Positions 10,841-23,202 of a stretch of DNA of 64,000 nt are shown here, one piece after another. The notes below the pieces were generated by a model. The model made no database searches, was not told the origin of the DNA, and was given only the letters and a program-made list of their open reading frames with translations. Where the stretch lies: assembly GCF_051020765.1 (NCBI RefSeq), contig NC_134944.1, positions 8,122,001 through 8,186,000 on the forward strand. Direction: 5' to 3'. Origin of the DNA: Lasioglossum baleicum. Lineage: Eukaryota > Arthropoda > Insecta > Hymenoptera > Halictidae. Positions within the stretch are counted from its first letter, which is position 1, and each line of letters starts with the position of its first letter. The position numbers and the translations under genes were made by a program.

Positions 10841-11976
10841 TCATCTTCTTTTTAAAATCGGCATACTGGTCGACTTTGCAGGAAGCGGCTGAAAGATAAA
10901 ACATTGTGAAGAAATAAACAAGAGGAGAATAGTCCATCGTTTATAGAAAATTCTTACCATGGGATGCGGATCTCCGCCTAGCATCTTCTCACGAATCGCC
11001 CATCTCAAGCCAGCGTGTTTGGCTTCTCCCGGGAAGGACATTTGCTTCCACTCCTGTTGGTATTTCTGGTAAAGCGTAACTGGGTCTGATTTCTTGATAT
11101 TGTGAGCTTTCTGAGCTTCTGGCTGCAACCTCCACGGCCTGATGACTGTTTATAAAATAGAAATAAGTTATTGATTTCTGTTGTTATATTAGCCCAGGCA
11201 TTATTCAAATCTTACAGGATTTAGTCCCGGACTGGGAGGTTTTAGTAGACAACACACTCTTCGCCTGACTACTTCCAGCCCTTTCTCGCTCATGTTCTAA
11301 CAAATTAGGGGCACTCAGTGGCCTCCTGGGTTGCAGAGATACAGACTCCACCTGTTGCACTACTTTATCTGTGTCTATATTTGTTTTCGACTTCCTTGCG
11401 ACACCGGAATCTCGTCGCAAGTGTTCAGGACATTTTCTGCAGCTTTTTAACTGGACGTTACTACTCGCCCCATCGCAGGATGTGCTAACAGATCTAACAT
11501 TGTAAGGATCAGACAGTGTCTTGGACCTTGACTTTGTAACACTGTGTTGTCTTGCAGCTAAAGGACTATCTCCAGAATTGAAATAATCACTGTTCTCCTT
11601 GTCGTTCGATACACAATGTACTTTTATCTGTACGATAGGAGTGTCAACGACAGAGCTAGAGGAATCGGTGGACACATTGTCCACAGAGAACTGTCTCCTT
11701 TGTTCTCGGAGAATTCTTCTTATGTCGTTTTGCTGTTTTTCTATTATCTTCCTCGCCAATTCCTCCTTCTTTTGTTGCCGTTCGTGCTCTTTTACTTTTC
11801 TATACATTTTCAAGTCTGCCGGCGAAAGCAAAGAGTAATTAACAAGTGTGCACGAAATGTACAAAGATAAAATAATCATGTTTACCTTTCATAAAACCTT
11901 TCAGTTGTTGCGCAGTGATTCCTACGAATCCCAGCGAATTTAAAAGCGATAGAACCTCTCTCGGATCGTCGTTCAT
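10841..11976 (-). CDS. HYLS1: Centriolar and ciliogenesis-associated protein HYLS1
   Basis: HYLS1 is a conserved centriole component needed for building cilia; the human gene is mutated in hydrolethalus syndrome. Exons 11976-11886, 11815-11216, 11145-10958 and 10888-10841 join in phase to 308 residues (human 299). The N-terminus (PREVLSLLNSLGFVGIT) resembles the HYLS1 N-terminal helix region. A charged coiled-coil-like stretch follows (VKEHERQQKKEELARKIIEK), then a serine-rich linker. The C-terminal exon pair holds the HYLS-1 box, SDPVTLYQKYQQEW followed by FPGEAKHAGLRWAIREKML, which identifies the gene. The codon at the last long junction reads SFIRPWRLQP. The gene is convergent with mRpL4 and divergent from LRPAP1. 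Confidence 0.94.
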
Positions 11977-13111
11977 TGTTCACAGATTGATAGAGATTGA
12001 TAACAATGCAAATCGATGAAGAAGACGTTTGTTTTCGTGTCCGCTATTTGAATGACAGCAACAGACAGCAATCAGGAACGTTGAAATCAGTTGTACACCA
12101 CGGAGAATGAATTTATAGTCTGCCCACTTGTATGGACTATGGACGAGATTCCTGCGCGTGCGCAACGATCTCAGCATCGGTAAAGTAGAAGTTCGGCTAA
12201 AATCGGGTATCTTGATCACCCCGCATAATTCCGCAAATTTTGTTGTATGATTTTGAGAAATGAATGTATAATATGTGTACCTATGTTGATCAAATATTCA
12301 TAATAATGTACCAATTATTCGTAACACGCTGGTCTCTCATGTCCTGGACTTTTCCAGTACTTTCCCGCCAATAATCGTACCCCACTGCTTTCTCCACAAT
12401 ATAGATACGTTACTGCCTTCCGTTGTTCAAAACGTGGCGGGAATTTTAGAATGAATACGACCGCAATTTTCAATTTTTGTAGACAAATTTCAAGAGAGAG
12501 AGAAAGCGGAATAAAATACAATCTTATTTCCAATGGTCATATTCTCTCTGGCACCGATGAGACTATAGAAAATGACGTTACCATCACAATGTCTCTGTCG
12601 GTAATTTTTCTGTTAACTGTCTAACAGTTTGGGCGTTCTGCCGCTGCGTGAATTGGCGCTATACGGAGGTTTAGCAAGAGCAAATGAATCTTGCCGGAAT
12701 TTGTACTGTACCTTATGGCAAATACGGCAAGAATCATTTGCGCGAATATCAAAAAATGAACAACGCTTCTGAAAATTATGAATAACTAATTAAATAATGC
12801 AAACTCTAACTGAAAATTATTTGTACAGATGCATGAAGATCCAGTCTAGCAGTTTCAGTTGAAAAATAGTCACGGAAATGCTTGACATATAAAGAATTAA
12901 TGTTTATGTCCTGCATGAAAAATGGAGTTTACATAGGAATCTGTCACGTGATCGAACGTGTCGCTCCATTGTATTTAGTTGACCAGTGACTGCCAGTGAC
13001 GTATTGTTCCAAGTTTGAGACGAATATATCAGAAATATCAGAATATATCGTCCGAGTCTGAGTGCATTCGCTCACACATAGATTTTTTTTTAAACGATTA
13101 TTAAATTAGTT
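11977..13111. other. HYLS1-LRPAP1 intergenic region, likely shared promoter
   Basis: About 1.1 kb between two divergent start codons, with no gene. It holds two E2F-type motifs in opposite orientation, TTTCCCGCC (12361-12369) and GGCGGGAA (12436-12443). The remainder is AT rich, with short unrecognised frames. Confidence 0.45.
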
Positions 13112-15001
13112 ATGGCCCTTCTAGTTAATATATTTTTGCCGGTAACTTTATGTATTTTATTATTTCATACAAGCGGCGCTGAGAATAAATATTCCGCAGC
13201 GGCGAATGAACCAAAACATGAGGAGGATCCTTTGGAAATCCTGACATCACTTCGCGACTTGGACAAGCCGTTTCGGATGGCAAAATTAAATGTATTATGG
13301 GTTAAAGCGAAAAACGTGAGTATCGTTTTGTTTTCACGTATGAACAATTCCTATTCGTTTAAAGAGACTCAGCTGTAATGAATTATTTAACAGCGTTTGA
13401 CTGATACCAAGCTCCGGTCAATCTTCAGTGATTTGAAAATTCAAGATAAGGAAGAAATTGCGTATAAACATTTCAAAGGCGATGGTAACGATCCAAATGG
13501 CGAAGAGGAAGCACGTTTAAGGAAAAAACTTATAGGTAATTAGATGTAGACTAACATAATTCCCGTTTAAAAATCAATGTCTTGCTTATTTGGAGGTATG
13601 CCACTAATTTATTATTAGAATAAAAACATGTTGGTACATCCCTTTGGGCTTCAAGATTTTTTTACTGTTACAGAGGACAGAGAAATAACACTAATTTCAT
13701 TTTAGCACTTGATCCTGAATGATTTCCAGGATAAAAACATGTTAGTGCATCCCTTTGGGCTAACGACTGTCTGTGTACCAAATTTCAGCTTTCTATGCCT
13801 TCTGTGTTTCAAGATTTTCTCACCGTTACAGAAGACAGAGGAACTGACAGTTATATACATAGATGATTCAGATTATTTTTATGACATGAAGACACATTCT
13901 TTCTTTCTGTTTCTGAAGGAATTATGAGCACATATGGGATACTGGATCATTTTAACGACACAGAGGACCCTGCGTTATTAAAGAAACATAAAGCATTAAA
14001 TGATGGCAATAATTACGTTACCAGAGATATGTTCAAAGATAGAAGGTTGAATAATCTGTGGAATAAAGCAGAGCTGGCTGGTTTTACTTGTGAGCAATTG
14101 TTGTCTATTTTGTAATCTATGTAAACCTTCTATTTAGAAGTAAGTCATATAATTACACAATCTTCTTTCTGATCAGCTGAAGAATTAACAACTTTGAAAG
14201 AAGAATTCCAACACCATCAAGATAAAGTTGACGAATATATGAGCCTTTTGAAAGACGTGAAAGCTGGGGACCCAGACAAACATGAAAGTTGGTAACTTTT
14301 AGCTCTCTACAGAACAATTAATAATTAATTCATATATTAATTTATATATTATGTACATAGACAGTTTACATCATAAGCCAGAAAAATGGAATCTCTTAGA
14401 AGAACGTGAAGAAATGACTAATGAATTGCCTGGAAAGAAATTGGATCACGTTGAAAAAGCAAGACTACTTAGGTATACACTACAATGATAACTAGTCATT
14501 TGTTTGCATTTTACATAACTTGTTGATCACTTTGTCTGTAGGGACAGGCACAGGGAAATCCAAAGTGGATTCGATAGATTGGATAAATTGACTGGTGAAG
14601 GTCCGAACCACAAAGACTTCGTGGAGCCTAAAGTACAAGGGCTGTGGAGGATGGTGTTAGAAGGACAATTTTCTCCAGAAGAACGTGCTTCGTTGAAAGT
14701 AACTATTCGCTGAATTTTTGTTCATAATTAGTGAAACTCTTTTTATATACAAATACAATACGAGGATATTTATTCATTGTTTCATTGTTTTCTATAGGAA
14801 GAACTACTCCATTACGAGGGAAGATTACTGAAATTGCGCCACCTACACACGGAAGCTGCGCTGGAAATCACACGAAAAAAGAAGCCTAACAGCGGGGATA
14901 ATTCCACCAAAGAGCAACACATCAAGAAGCATGCTAGAACAGTTCAGAAGCTTCACATGGATCTGGAAACGAAAATCATGCAAAAGCACACCGAACTTTA
15001 A
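13112..15001 (+). CDS. LRPAP1: Alpha-2-macroglobulin receptor-associated protein (RAP)
   Basis: RAP is an ER-resident chaperone that stops premature ligand binding by LDL-receptor-family proteins. Seven exons join in phase: 13112-13315, 13394-13535, 13919-14089, 14177-14287, 14361-14472, 14542-14698 and 14798-15001, giving 366 residues (human 357). A hydrophobic signal peptide (LLVNIFLPVTLCILLFHTSG) leads into a RAP N-domain block (DKPFRMAKLNVLWVKA). Later blocks are RLNNLWNKAELAGFT, EELTTLKEEFQHHQDKV and FVEPKVQGLWRMVL. The last residues are HTEL, matching the HNEL-type ER-retrieval tail of vertebrate RAP. The donor after exon 4 (AAA|GTTGGT) is weak but is the only one giving the right phase. 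Intron 2 contains an imperfect internal duplication. DNALI1 starts 357 bp downstream. Confidence 0.94.
13620..13848. repeat. Imperfect tandem duplication in LRPAP1 intron 2
   Basis: Copy 1 (about 13620-13690) and copy 2 (about 13731-13848) both begin taaaaacatgtt, share catccctttgggct, and end in a shared ttcaagatttt...gttacagaagacagag-type block. Copy 1 lacks about 48 internal bases present in copy 2. The source is not recognised. Confidence 0.6.
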
Positions 15002-15357
15002 TGTGCAATAGATTAAATAAATTTTATGAAGAATATTTCCGATAGATGTTTTAAAAAGTACATTATTTTATAATTATATTTACATGCTATTTAAAACGAG
15101 TTTGAGACGTTTATAAATTTTATCATGTTTGTTATAATAAATGTTTCCTTGTACAATACTCTCGTATTTGTTCACTGTTCTACACACCTGGTAACGCTTG
15201 ATGCATCAATGTTGCTATGACGATTTTTCTAAATTGTTACAGTTTCAAACTTCACGTCTCACGGTACACAATAGGTTCATTATTACACGATAACATTAAA
15301 CCGCGTGCGAGAATCCAAATAAATTTCGTATCGCACAAGTGAACTGAGACGGAAGTA

Positions 15358-16734
15358 ATGGCGACAGCGATAAAGGATAGAACTATACCTACCTTGGATA
15401 CTTTAGTGAAATATGACAATCCAGTGTTGGATGCAACTCATCCGGAGAAGGTTCAATAATTAGATTTCTTTCCGCGCTCCAATTAAAGGGGTAGACTCGG
15501 ATTTTTCAGTAGATAAAACTTCAATCTAGGCCGCGATCGCCCTCAAAAGTCCTATTTTTACGTTTACGAGGCGTAATTTGCATTATTCGTTAGTATGTAC
15601 AGTGACTCCCACTAACATTCGGGCACTCTTAAAAGGACGATAACTTTTTTAATATTGGACCATACGATTCGAACTTCTTTGGGAAGCTAGAACAATTAGT
15701 TTGCTATTATCTTTGGATAATCGAGAAATGAGAAATTGCAATCCTGGAAACGAGAGTCTACCCCCTGAAGAGACCTAGACAGAAATAACTTAACTATGTT
15801 CGATGATTGCATCAGGCGAGTAAGGAGACAGGATTAAAAATTGGATCAACAGTCTGCAAAGTACAAACCACTGCACCAATTGTTGAGGCACGACACGAGA
15901 CTACAGACATCTTGAACAGGATTTTACCACCGAAGAAATGGGAAGAGGATGGCCAGACATGGACTCAACAAGTAATTCGATTCATAAAAGTATCTCTATG
16001 CAATTCGCAATTATATGTTTGCTCATGTATAGGTTTCAAGCACACCTGCAACAAGATTGGATGTTATTAATCTGCAGGAGCAACTTGACATGAAATTGCA
16101 GCAAAGGCAGGCGAGAGAAACTGGCCTGTGTCCTGTTCGCAGGGAGCTTTACACTCAGTGTTTCGGTAATAGTTTCTCTGTTGCTATTTTCAATCCTCCG
16201 CATCAATTGGTACAGTGAATATATTATTTTCCAGACGAGATAATACGTCAGGTGACTGTGAATTGTGCTGAACGCGGTATACTGTTACTTAGGGTACGAG
16301 ACGAACTGAAAATGACATTGGCTGCCTACCAGATATTGTACCAAAGCAGTATCGCTTTTGGTATGCGTAAGGCGTTACAGGTGGGAGTTTGTAGGCGTCT
16401 ATAAAATGAGAAACGATTCTATGAGAAGAATTCTTGTAGGCTGAGCAAGGGAAAGAAGATTTAATAGCTAATGCTGACGAATTGAGGGTGCAAAAAGCCG
16501 AATTGGAAAAAACTGTGGCGGAATTGAAACAGAAATATGATCAGGCTCAGAAGAGGTCGACCGAATTGAGAGAAGCCGAGGAGAAGAAGCATACCGAAGA
16601 AATACAATTCCTTAAAAAGACGAATCAACAACTTAAGGTATTGGATGATGTGTGAAAGATATTGTTAGTCTACTTCTCGATGAATTACTCTTTTTCAGAC
16701 TCAGCTAGAAGGTATCATTGCACCTAAGAGATAA
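15358..16734 (+). CDS. DNALI1: Axonemal dynein light intermediate polypeptide 1 (p28)
   Basis: p28 is a light intermediate chain of the inner dynein arm in motile axonemes; in insects this mainly means sperm and chordotonal cilia. Six exons join in phase: 15358-15450, 15816-15971, 16033-16165, 16235-16380, 16440-16637 and 16699-16734, giving 253 residues (human 258). It opens with LDTLVKYDNPVL. Family blocks follow in order: ILPPKKWEEDGQTWTQQ, LQEQLDMKLQQRQARETG, CPVRRELYTQCFDE and AERGILLLRVRDELKMT. The C-terminal coiled coil ends EEIQFLKKTNQQLK then TQLEGIIAPK. The first donor (AAG|GTTCAA) is atypical. Intron 1 contains part of a foldback repeat. The stop is followed by a long AT-rich 3' region. 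Confidence 0.96.
15600..15765. repeat. Partial foldback-family C element in DNALI1 intron 1
   Basis: The stretch from agtgactcccactaacattc through ggacgataacttttttaatattgg and aagctagaacaattagttt matches the arms of the 460-bp foldback at 32191-32650 and the copy at about 55690-56218. Only one arm is present. Confidence 0.55.
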
Positions 16735-17008
16735 AGTTAAGCTGCAACAGAAGATAAGAATACACACGTTAATCTATATAAATACATTTCTACATTTTAT
16801 TTACTTTAATACAATACGAGGATCGGTATAAAAAATTGTCGAAAGTTATATCCACTTTCTTACTTATTTAAAGCATCGAAATCAATTGTAATGTTTTCCG
16901 CAGTTGTACATCGTTCAAGGTAAATTTGCACTTACGTATACGTAATTCTGTTTACAAATTCATGTGTGTAACATTGTCAAAAGTATAAATATTGCTTAAT
17001 AGAAAACA

Positions 17009-17043
<35 letters not shown>

Positions 17044-18943
17044 TTATATAAACATATATATTATTTTTCATCCTATAGTACCAGTATTCTTCGCTTTAAC
17101 ATTTCGCGGTTTATTTATCACCAACGTTCAGCAATCTTTTATTGTTTCGTTAAGAAAGAATATGCGAAGCTGTAAAAGTATGTAATAATTATTATCATTA
17201 CCACATTCAATGTTGATGTAGAGTACCATTGTATGTAAGATTTGTTTATGAATGAAAAACGTAACGATCAGCTGATAATAAAGCAGTATAAAACATGATT
17301 CTATAGCAAGTCGTTATAGTGTTAGGAATTTAGACAATGAGAATGAAATGCTCCAACGAAATTCGATCAGATTCGAAAATTCTTAACACTGTAACTGTTA
17401 CGAAGTTTTCTATTACATTCGAAATGGTATATTCCGCAATTATAATAATGGCGACGTTTATTTCGTATACGTGACGACGACTTGTTTGCTGTATATATAT
17501 AGGTTTCCTAGAACTCATTTTGTAAATAAGTCTTTTTCCTTTTTATATTCTACAGAGATATAATTATATAATATTGGCACTTTACCATTTTCGTTTGAAT
17601 AATTTTGACAACGTTAGCATTAGATTCGTCGCTAATTAGTGTAACATGGACACCGTACATGAACTTAGATTTAACGGACATATATAAAGAAGTGTAGATC
17701 GCTTTCTTTTTTTTTCTTTAATATAACATTACAAATAATGTAGTGATTGGTCCCGCTCCCTTAATCGCACTTTACACTGTAATTAATTAGTGTGCTTGTT
17801 TCTGTTAATATTGGTTACACGCTATTATGTATTAATTTTAAGGACTTTTAACAATACGATCTCGTGTTCTTAAAAACGAAAATTTCTTTTAATTCATATA
17901 TATATTGCATTTTCGAATTCGACAATTGATTTTCCGGCAGGCATGAGATTATAAATACTGCTATACTTGATGACATGAGACACATGCCCTTATTTAACAT
18001 ACAAGATTATGCCAAAGTGAATATATAAATTATATTCAATCGTTTAAATTCATTCCTATTCATTCATGCATCGTAAAATAAAATATGCCAATGAGAAAAT
18101 ATAACAAGCGTTAGCATAAATAATATAAAACGAATAAAAATCATAAAATAAAATCTTGAATAGTATAGTACTATATATAAAACATTTTGTAAGATCGATA
18201 GTCGTATTTATTACAAACGGTGGCAACGTTCACATTAAACCGAATCATTTAAATTAATTAATATTTCTTCCTAAAACATGAATAATTAAGAACTGTTGGT
18301 ACTCAACAATGAGATTAAATACATAATGTGCTTTCAAAATGAGTCTCAGTGTGAATTAAAACAGTATTATTATTATTATCATTATATATAACACATATAT
18401 TAATTTACTTAGTTCTAAAGAAAAATAAATAAAATACTTTACAAACCACAGCTATATTTGCGGTTCACGTTATTAATTTAATTTTGATGCTAACTAAATA
18501 TAACGTATGTTACAAATGTCTGAATTGCCAATTGTACAATTTCATCGAAGTTTTAAAAAAATATTGTTCTCCTGTATTTCGCCTATGTTCTTCTCATTGG
18601 TACCGCTTGTATTTATTAAATACAAGGGGACGGTCTAAATTAGTACCAATTCATGATCAGAAATATTGATCGTTGTTGTTCAATATAATACATCAAAAAA
18701 TTATAAAAGGGAATGTGCATCGTTTCACGTAGATTACTGTAATGTTGAATCGGATGATACTCTCTCTCTCTCTAAATGTATTTCACGAAATACACAATGG
18801 TACTAAAATGACAGTAAAAATACTAAATTCTCTCGACGTTACATATACTTTGTTTTCATCAGTGATATCTCAACATCTCCAAGATCATTCTATACAGTTC
18901 GAAAAATCGCGCGACTCAAGTTACTGTAAAATTAGTGATTCTA
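16735..18943. other. AT-rich intergenic region downstream of DNALI1, with a TA microsatellite
   Basis: No gene recognised. A TA/TATG microsatellite spans about 17010-17055. Several AATAAA and TTTATT strings could serve as poly(A) signals for DNALI1 on one strand or scrib on the other; I cannot assign them. Confidence 0.4.
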
Positions 18944-19540
18944 CAGGGTCATCCGTTTTTAAACGGCCAAACGTTAACCAGCTGTAGAGGACCCCAAATG
19001 GAACAACTTTTACCCCTATCATTTTCTTTGTTTCGGCCTTGATTTCCAGATAATTGCAAAAAACCATCATTTTTTGAGTTTACATAAAATTAAATATCTC
19101 AGGACTCCAATAATGAATCTTGATGGTTTTTCCTTTGTTTGGTTCAAAATAAGTAGGGGCATATTTTTTATTGAATAAACTTTTTTGTATGACCATGGTT
19201 TTTTTGGCGTGGGGCACACCGCCACTTTCCAATTTATTTCTTTCAGGCTCTACAGTGTGCCCCACGCCAAAAAAAACCATGATCCGAAGATCATACAAAA
19301 AAGTTTATTCAATAAAAAAGATGCCCCTACTTATTTTAAACTAAACAAAGGAAAAACCATCAAGATTCATCATTGGAGTCCTGAGATATTTAATTTTATG
19401 TAAACTCTCAAAAATGATGGTTTTTTGCAATTATCTGGAAATCAAGGCCGAAACAAAGAAAATGATAGGGGTAAAAGTTGTTCCATTTGGGGTCCTCTAC
19501 AGCTGGTTAACGTTTGGCCATTTAAAAACGGATGACCCTG
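18944..19540. mobile_element. 597-bp palindromic foldback element, family A, copy 1
   Basis: It starts CAGGGTCATCCG and ends CGGATGACCCTG, flanked by TA on both sides (18942-18943, 19541-19542). The two arms are near-perfect inverted repeats of roughly 290 bp, meeting around a short unpaired centre near 19215-19250. Mirror-image open frames inside (for example ...TIKIHHWSPEIFNFM) come from the symmetry and are not evidence for a gene. TA flanks and CAGGG ends suggest mobilisation by a Tc1/mariner-type transposase. Confidence 0.85.
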
Positions 19541-19723
19541 TATAACATATGAAACACGGAAAAAGAAAAAACTGATTATCGATTATTATACTGCACCAGT
19601 CTACAGATAATACGATACTAATAATATTAATAAGAACAGTATGTAAGTTACAATACCAAAAATTATAGCACGGGTCGTCATGAGAAATAAATGTACTTTC
19701 GACTGCACCTAAATTGTGATCAG

Positions 19724-19905
19724 TAGACAGCGGATTTTATGCATTAGATTATGCATTATTTAAAACATTAGAAGAACTTTGAAAATACTGTTATACTATT
19801 TTCAAGTTAATAAACATATTACGAAAGAAAATAAACGTCTGTTTCACTCCAGATTGTTGCGATTCAGGTAGAAAATGTTTGTTTCGCATAAAGATCCGCT
19901 GTCTA
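19724..19905. mobile_element. hAT-like MITE, TAGACTGCGGAT family
   Basis: Ends TAGACAGCGGATTTTATGCA and gcataaagatccgctgtcta. Flanking octamers gtgatcag and gtaatcag differ by one base, consistent with an aged 8-bp target duplication. Non-coding. Confidence 0.7.
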
Positions 19906-20169
19906 GTAATCAGCTGCATAAAACGATGTGTAGAAAAGAAAAACTGTATCTTACGTAGCGTAACGCGCATAAGTGCGCCGTGATTCGGACAATGTACGAC
20001 GAAGGATCTGTAATACTACATGCACCAATACAATAAGGTTTCCGAGTATGAAGTGGATGTTAATAGGATTGGAATACGCTTTCGCGACGGTCGTTATCGG
20101 AAGGAGATTCTCCACTAATTTTTCCTTGTACCTGTCTTTTAATTTCTGCACCGAATATATACCCTTTGG

Positions 20170-23100
20170 TCAGTGGCGACCTTTCTTTGAACGTTTCCTT
20201 TTCTTTTTCTTGGACGTGACGATAGTGTTTGCACTGATTTTAGGAGCGGCACCTTCAGTGGCACTTGTAGTTAGAATCGTTTCGGTTTTCTCTTGCGGAG
20301 TACTCACGGCAGAAGACTTTTCGGTAATCTCTTCGCTCTCGCTCTCGCATTCGCTGGCTCCTGTCCCAGTTATGCTTTCTATCTCATCTTCCGCGTTACT
20401 TAATTCCAGTGAAATAATCTTTTCTCGCAGAGTTTCAACCTGGTTGCACAAACGAACGTCTTGTCAATTACACATACCTACCACACGTACCCAGTTCAAG
20501 TAAAATATTTTACAATTTACATAATTGCCAAGTCGTTGTACATCGAATGAATATTATAACGTGAAGTTCAACCGTGAAATTTTACAAGTGGCGTCACCGC
20601 AATAATTAATATTATACCATTTATACCCAACTACAGAGCAAAGTATATCACTCGAAAAGAATAGATGTATATATACTTACACATGCTTAGAGGAAACTAT
20701 TAGATAAGAAAAACCAATAGTAGTAGTAGCATTTACCAATAGTGTGAGTAGAGTTTGTTAGTGATCAGTGGAAATGAAATCAATTGCTCAAGGTGGTGCA
20801 GCTTGCACTTCCATGGTCAATGTTGGATTCTTGGAACAACAAACGTAACCATTGTGAACTAATTGAATAATCTTCCGTTGTATCGTGTGCGTGTCGAAAA
20901 GCAAGTCCAAAAAGAAAAATAATGTTTGTTTAACAGCGGCATGCACACACGCACGTAAACACCCACACGCAGCAAACATACACGCAAAAGTGACTCGCCA
21001 GAGATATGCAACCACGATAACACAGAACAAAAAAGAAACAGTATGTAAGTTCAAATCTGGAAAAATGTTTGTACAAAGTATTTTTGGCTACAGATTGTGT
21101 GTGTGTGTGCGCGCGCGATCGCTTCGGTTCAATTTCAATTGTACCCGAGGGGCTCGAAAGTTTCAGCTAAGGTGAAAAAGAGGATACTCGGATGGCTATC
21201 GACAGACTAGCCATCAGACCATCATTTGTGTGCCGCTCACTCAAACCGCTTCTAATTGGTGAATACGTGATGTATAATATATATATATAATATATCAGAG
21301 AGGAGATATGCCTGGTGCTTATGTATTCTGTGCAACAATTTTAGAATCTATAGTACCTGTCGCTCAATGAGCTTCTCGACGTACTCGACTGTTCGCACGC
21401 GACGTTCACCCGTCACCTCATCCACATACTCTTCGGTACGTCGAGTGACCTTCTCGTCCACTACTTTTTCCGATTCGCGTATCTCTTTAGGGGGACCCAC
21501 CTTGCTGCGTACAGCAAGTTTGGGGAAATCTGCGCTAGACGGCCGTAACGTAGTAGCGAACTATATTGGTAAGGCAAGACAAAGAAGGTGGTGTTGTAGT
21601 TACATAAACATCAAGGTAATCGACAGAACGAACACTAAAATGTTAGGAGCCACAAGACGAGAGCAAAGAAGTAATTAGTAAATAAATATCTGGTTAAATC
21701 GACCGGGTATCGCGCGGTTTATATCAGTGATGCTGGTTAATTCGTTTCTCAGACACGCATAACTTAGTTAGAGGATTCAAGTAGTTAATCGACTGATCGT
21801 ATATAGATCTCAGTGGATGCGAGAGCATGATCCCCGCGTATGCTTACATCGGCTGGCTTTTCTGGCTCCAGGACAGGACTGACATCGTCCGTCGAATCCG
21901 CTGCTGTGTCTGTTTTATTCTGCGTGGTGTCCATCATCTCGCTCATTTTCTTTATTACTATCTGCGCCTGGAGCGCATCCTACAAACAAGATTTACAATT
22001 AGTACGAAGATTATTTAAGAACATTAGAGTTACCACGATACCTGAGAAGAGAACGGAAAGATTGCTAGCGCAAGCAAGAAGGGTTCACTAGAAATATGGA
22101 AGGCGATATGGTTATGCGAACATATAATAATAAAATTAATAGTAAATATTGAGCGTGAGGGGGTCAGAGGAAGCTAGGGAGAAAAAGGGAAGAAAAGAGT
22201 AGAGACAAAGACAGCAAAAAGATATTTAAAGCAAAGTGGGTATGAAGATGTGCAGAAGGATGTGGGAGTTAGCAGGAATTGTAAACTGAATTCACTTTTT
22301 ATGGCCGGAAGGCTAAAAATAAAGCATTTCAACGCTAAACCCACCATCACTAGTCAAGCTACTGGTCTCAGAAATGTTTTACGCTTTCATTATTAACACA
22401 TTACCTACCAACGATCATTTCATAATTTATTAGAGTCCCTGGTTTGTGGCTAAGAATTATTTAAAAGATCTTTCAACAGCAATAGGTAGGTAACGTGTTA
22501 AAATTACAAGTTAGGTGCTCGCAGTGCTCGGTAGGTCTAGCATGAAGGAGTAGATCAAACGAAAGAAGGAAGAAGAGAACGTATACTGTACTTGTTCGAG
22601 GGACTTTAAACGCGCCTGTCTCCACGCCGCTCGTTTCTCTGCTCTGAGTGCTCTTTGCTCAGCAGGACTCAAATGATCCTCTTCATCCTCATCCGATACG
22701 ATGCCCTACAAATCAAGAAGATCGTTAGAAAGCCAATATTACTTTCGTAGTGGAGATTTCTTTACTGTTCACCGGTCAAAGTAAATATACATATATGTAT
22801 CTTTCTGTGTCTCTATTTCTTCTTATTCGCATTGAATCATTTCAATCGATCACTAAATACCATATATATCGCAGAGTATCGTTTAGATAGCCTTGTCGAG
22901 AAGATTTACTTAGAAAGCGAGACTCGCACACTTAAACAATGCTACGACTTGTGTCCAATTCTGTTCGAAACACGGTGTTTGCAATAGACGTAGTACACAT
23001 GATCATTTCTTTATATACATGTACATCGTTAACGAATTACAATGATTAAAAAGATCCAATATAAAATCAATACCTCCTGTACCAATCTCTCCTTCAAGCG

Positions 23101-23202
23101 ACGTTCTGCTTTCGCTGTCCGTACACTGCTCGGAAGGTTCTGCAGAATGGGGATCGAACTTCGCGAGCTCAGTCGGCTACTGCAAGGTAACGAGCATGCA
23201 CA
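20170..23202 (-). CDS. scrib: scrib alternative C-terminus 2 (long 3' end)
   Basis: Five phase-0 exons: 23202-23074 (RTAKAERRLKERLVQE), 22705-22592 (EEDHLSPAEQRALRAEKRAA, then WRQARLKSLEQ), 21979-21848 (DALQAQIVIKKMSEMMD), 21560-21357 (VVDEKVTRRTEEYVDEVTGE, then RTVEYVEKLIE) and 20439-20170 (VETLREKIISLELS, then an acidic linker and a basic tail KKKKRKRSKKGRH). They are mostly helical and charged. The basic tail could bind membrane or act as a nuclear-localisation-like segment; that is inference. Acceptors for the first and fourth exons were chosen as those giving an open phase-0 join. Confidence 0.8.

Noticed and set aside
19080..19403. Two mirror-image 72-codon frames in the family A element
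   Set aside because: They arise because the DNA is palindromic; no transposase motif is present.
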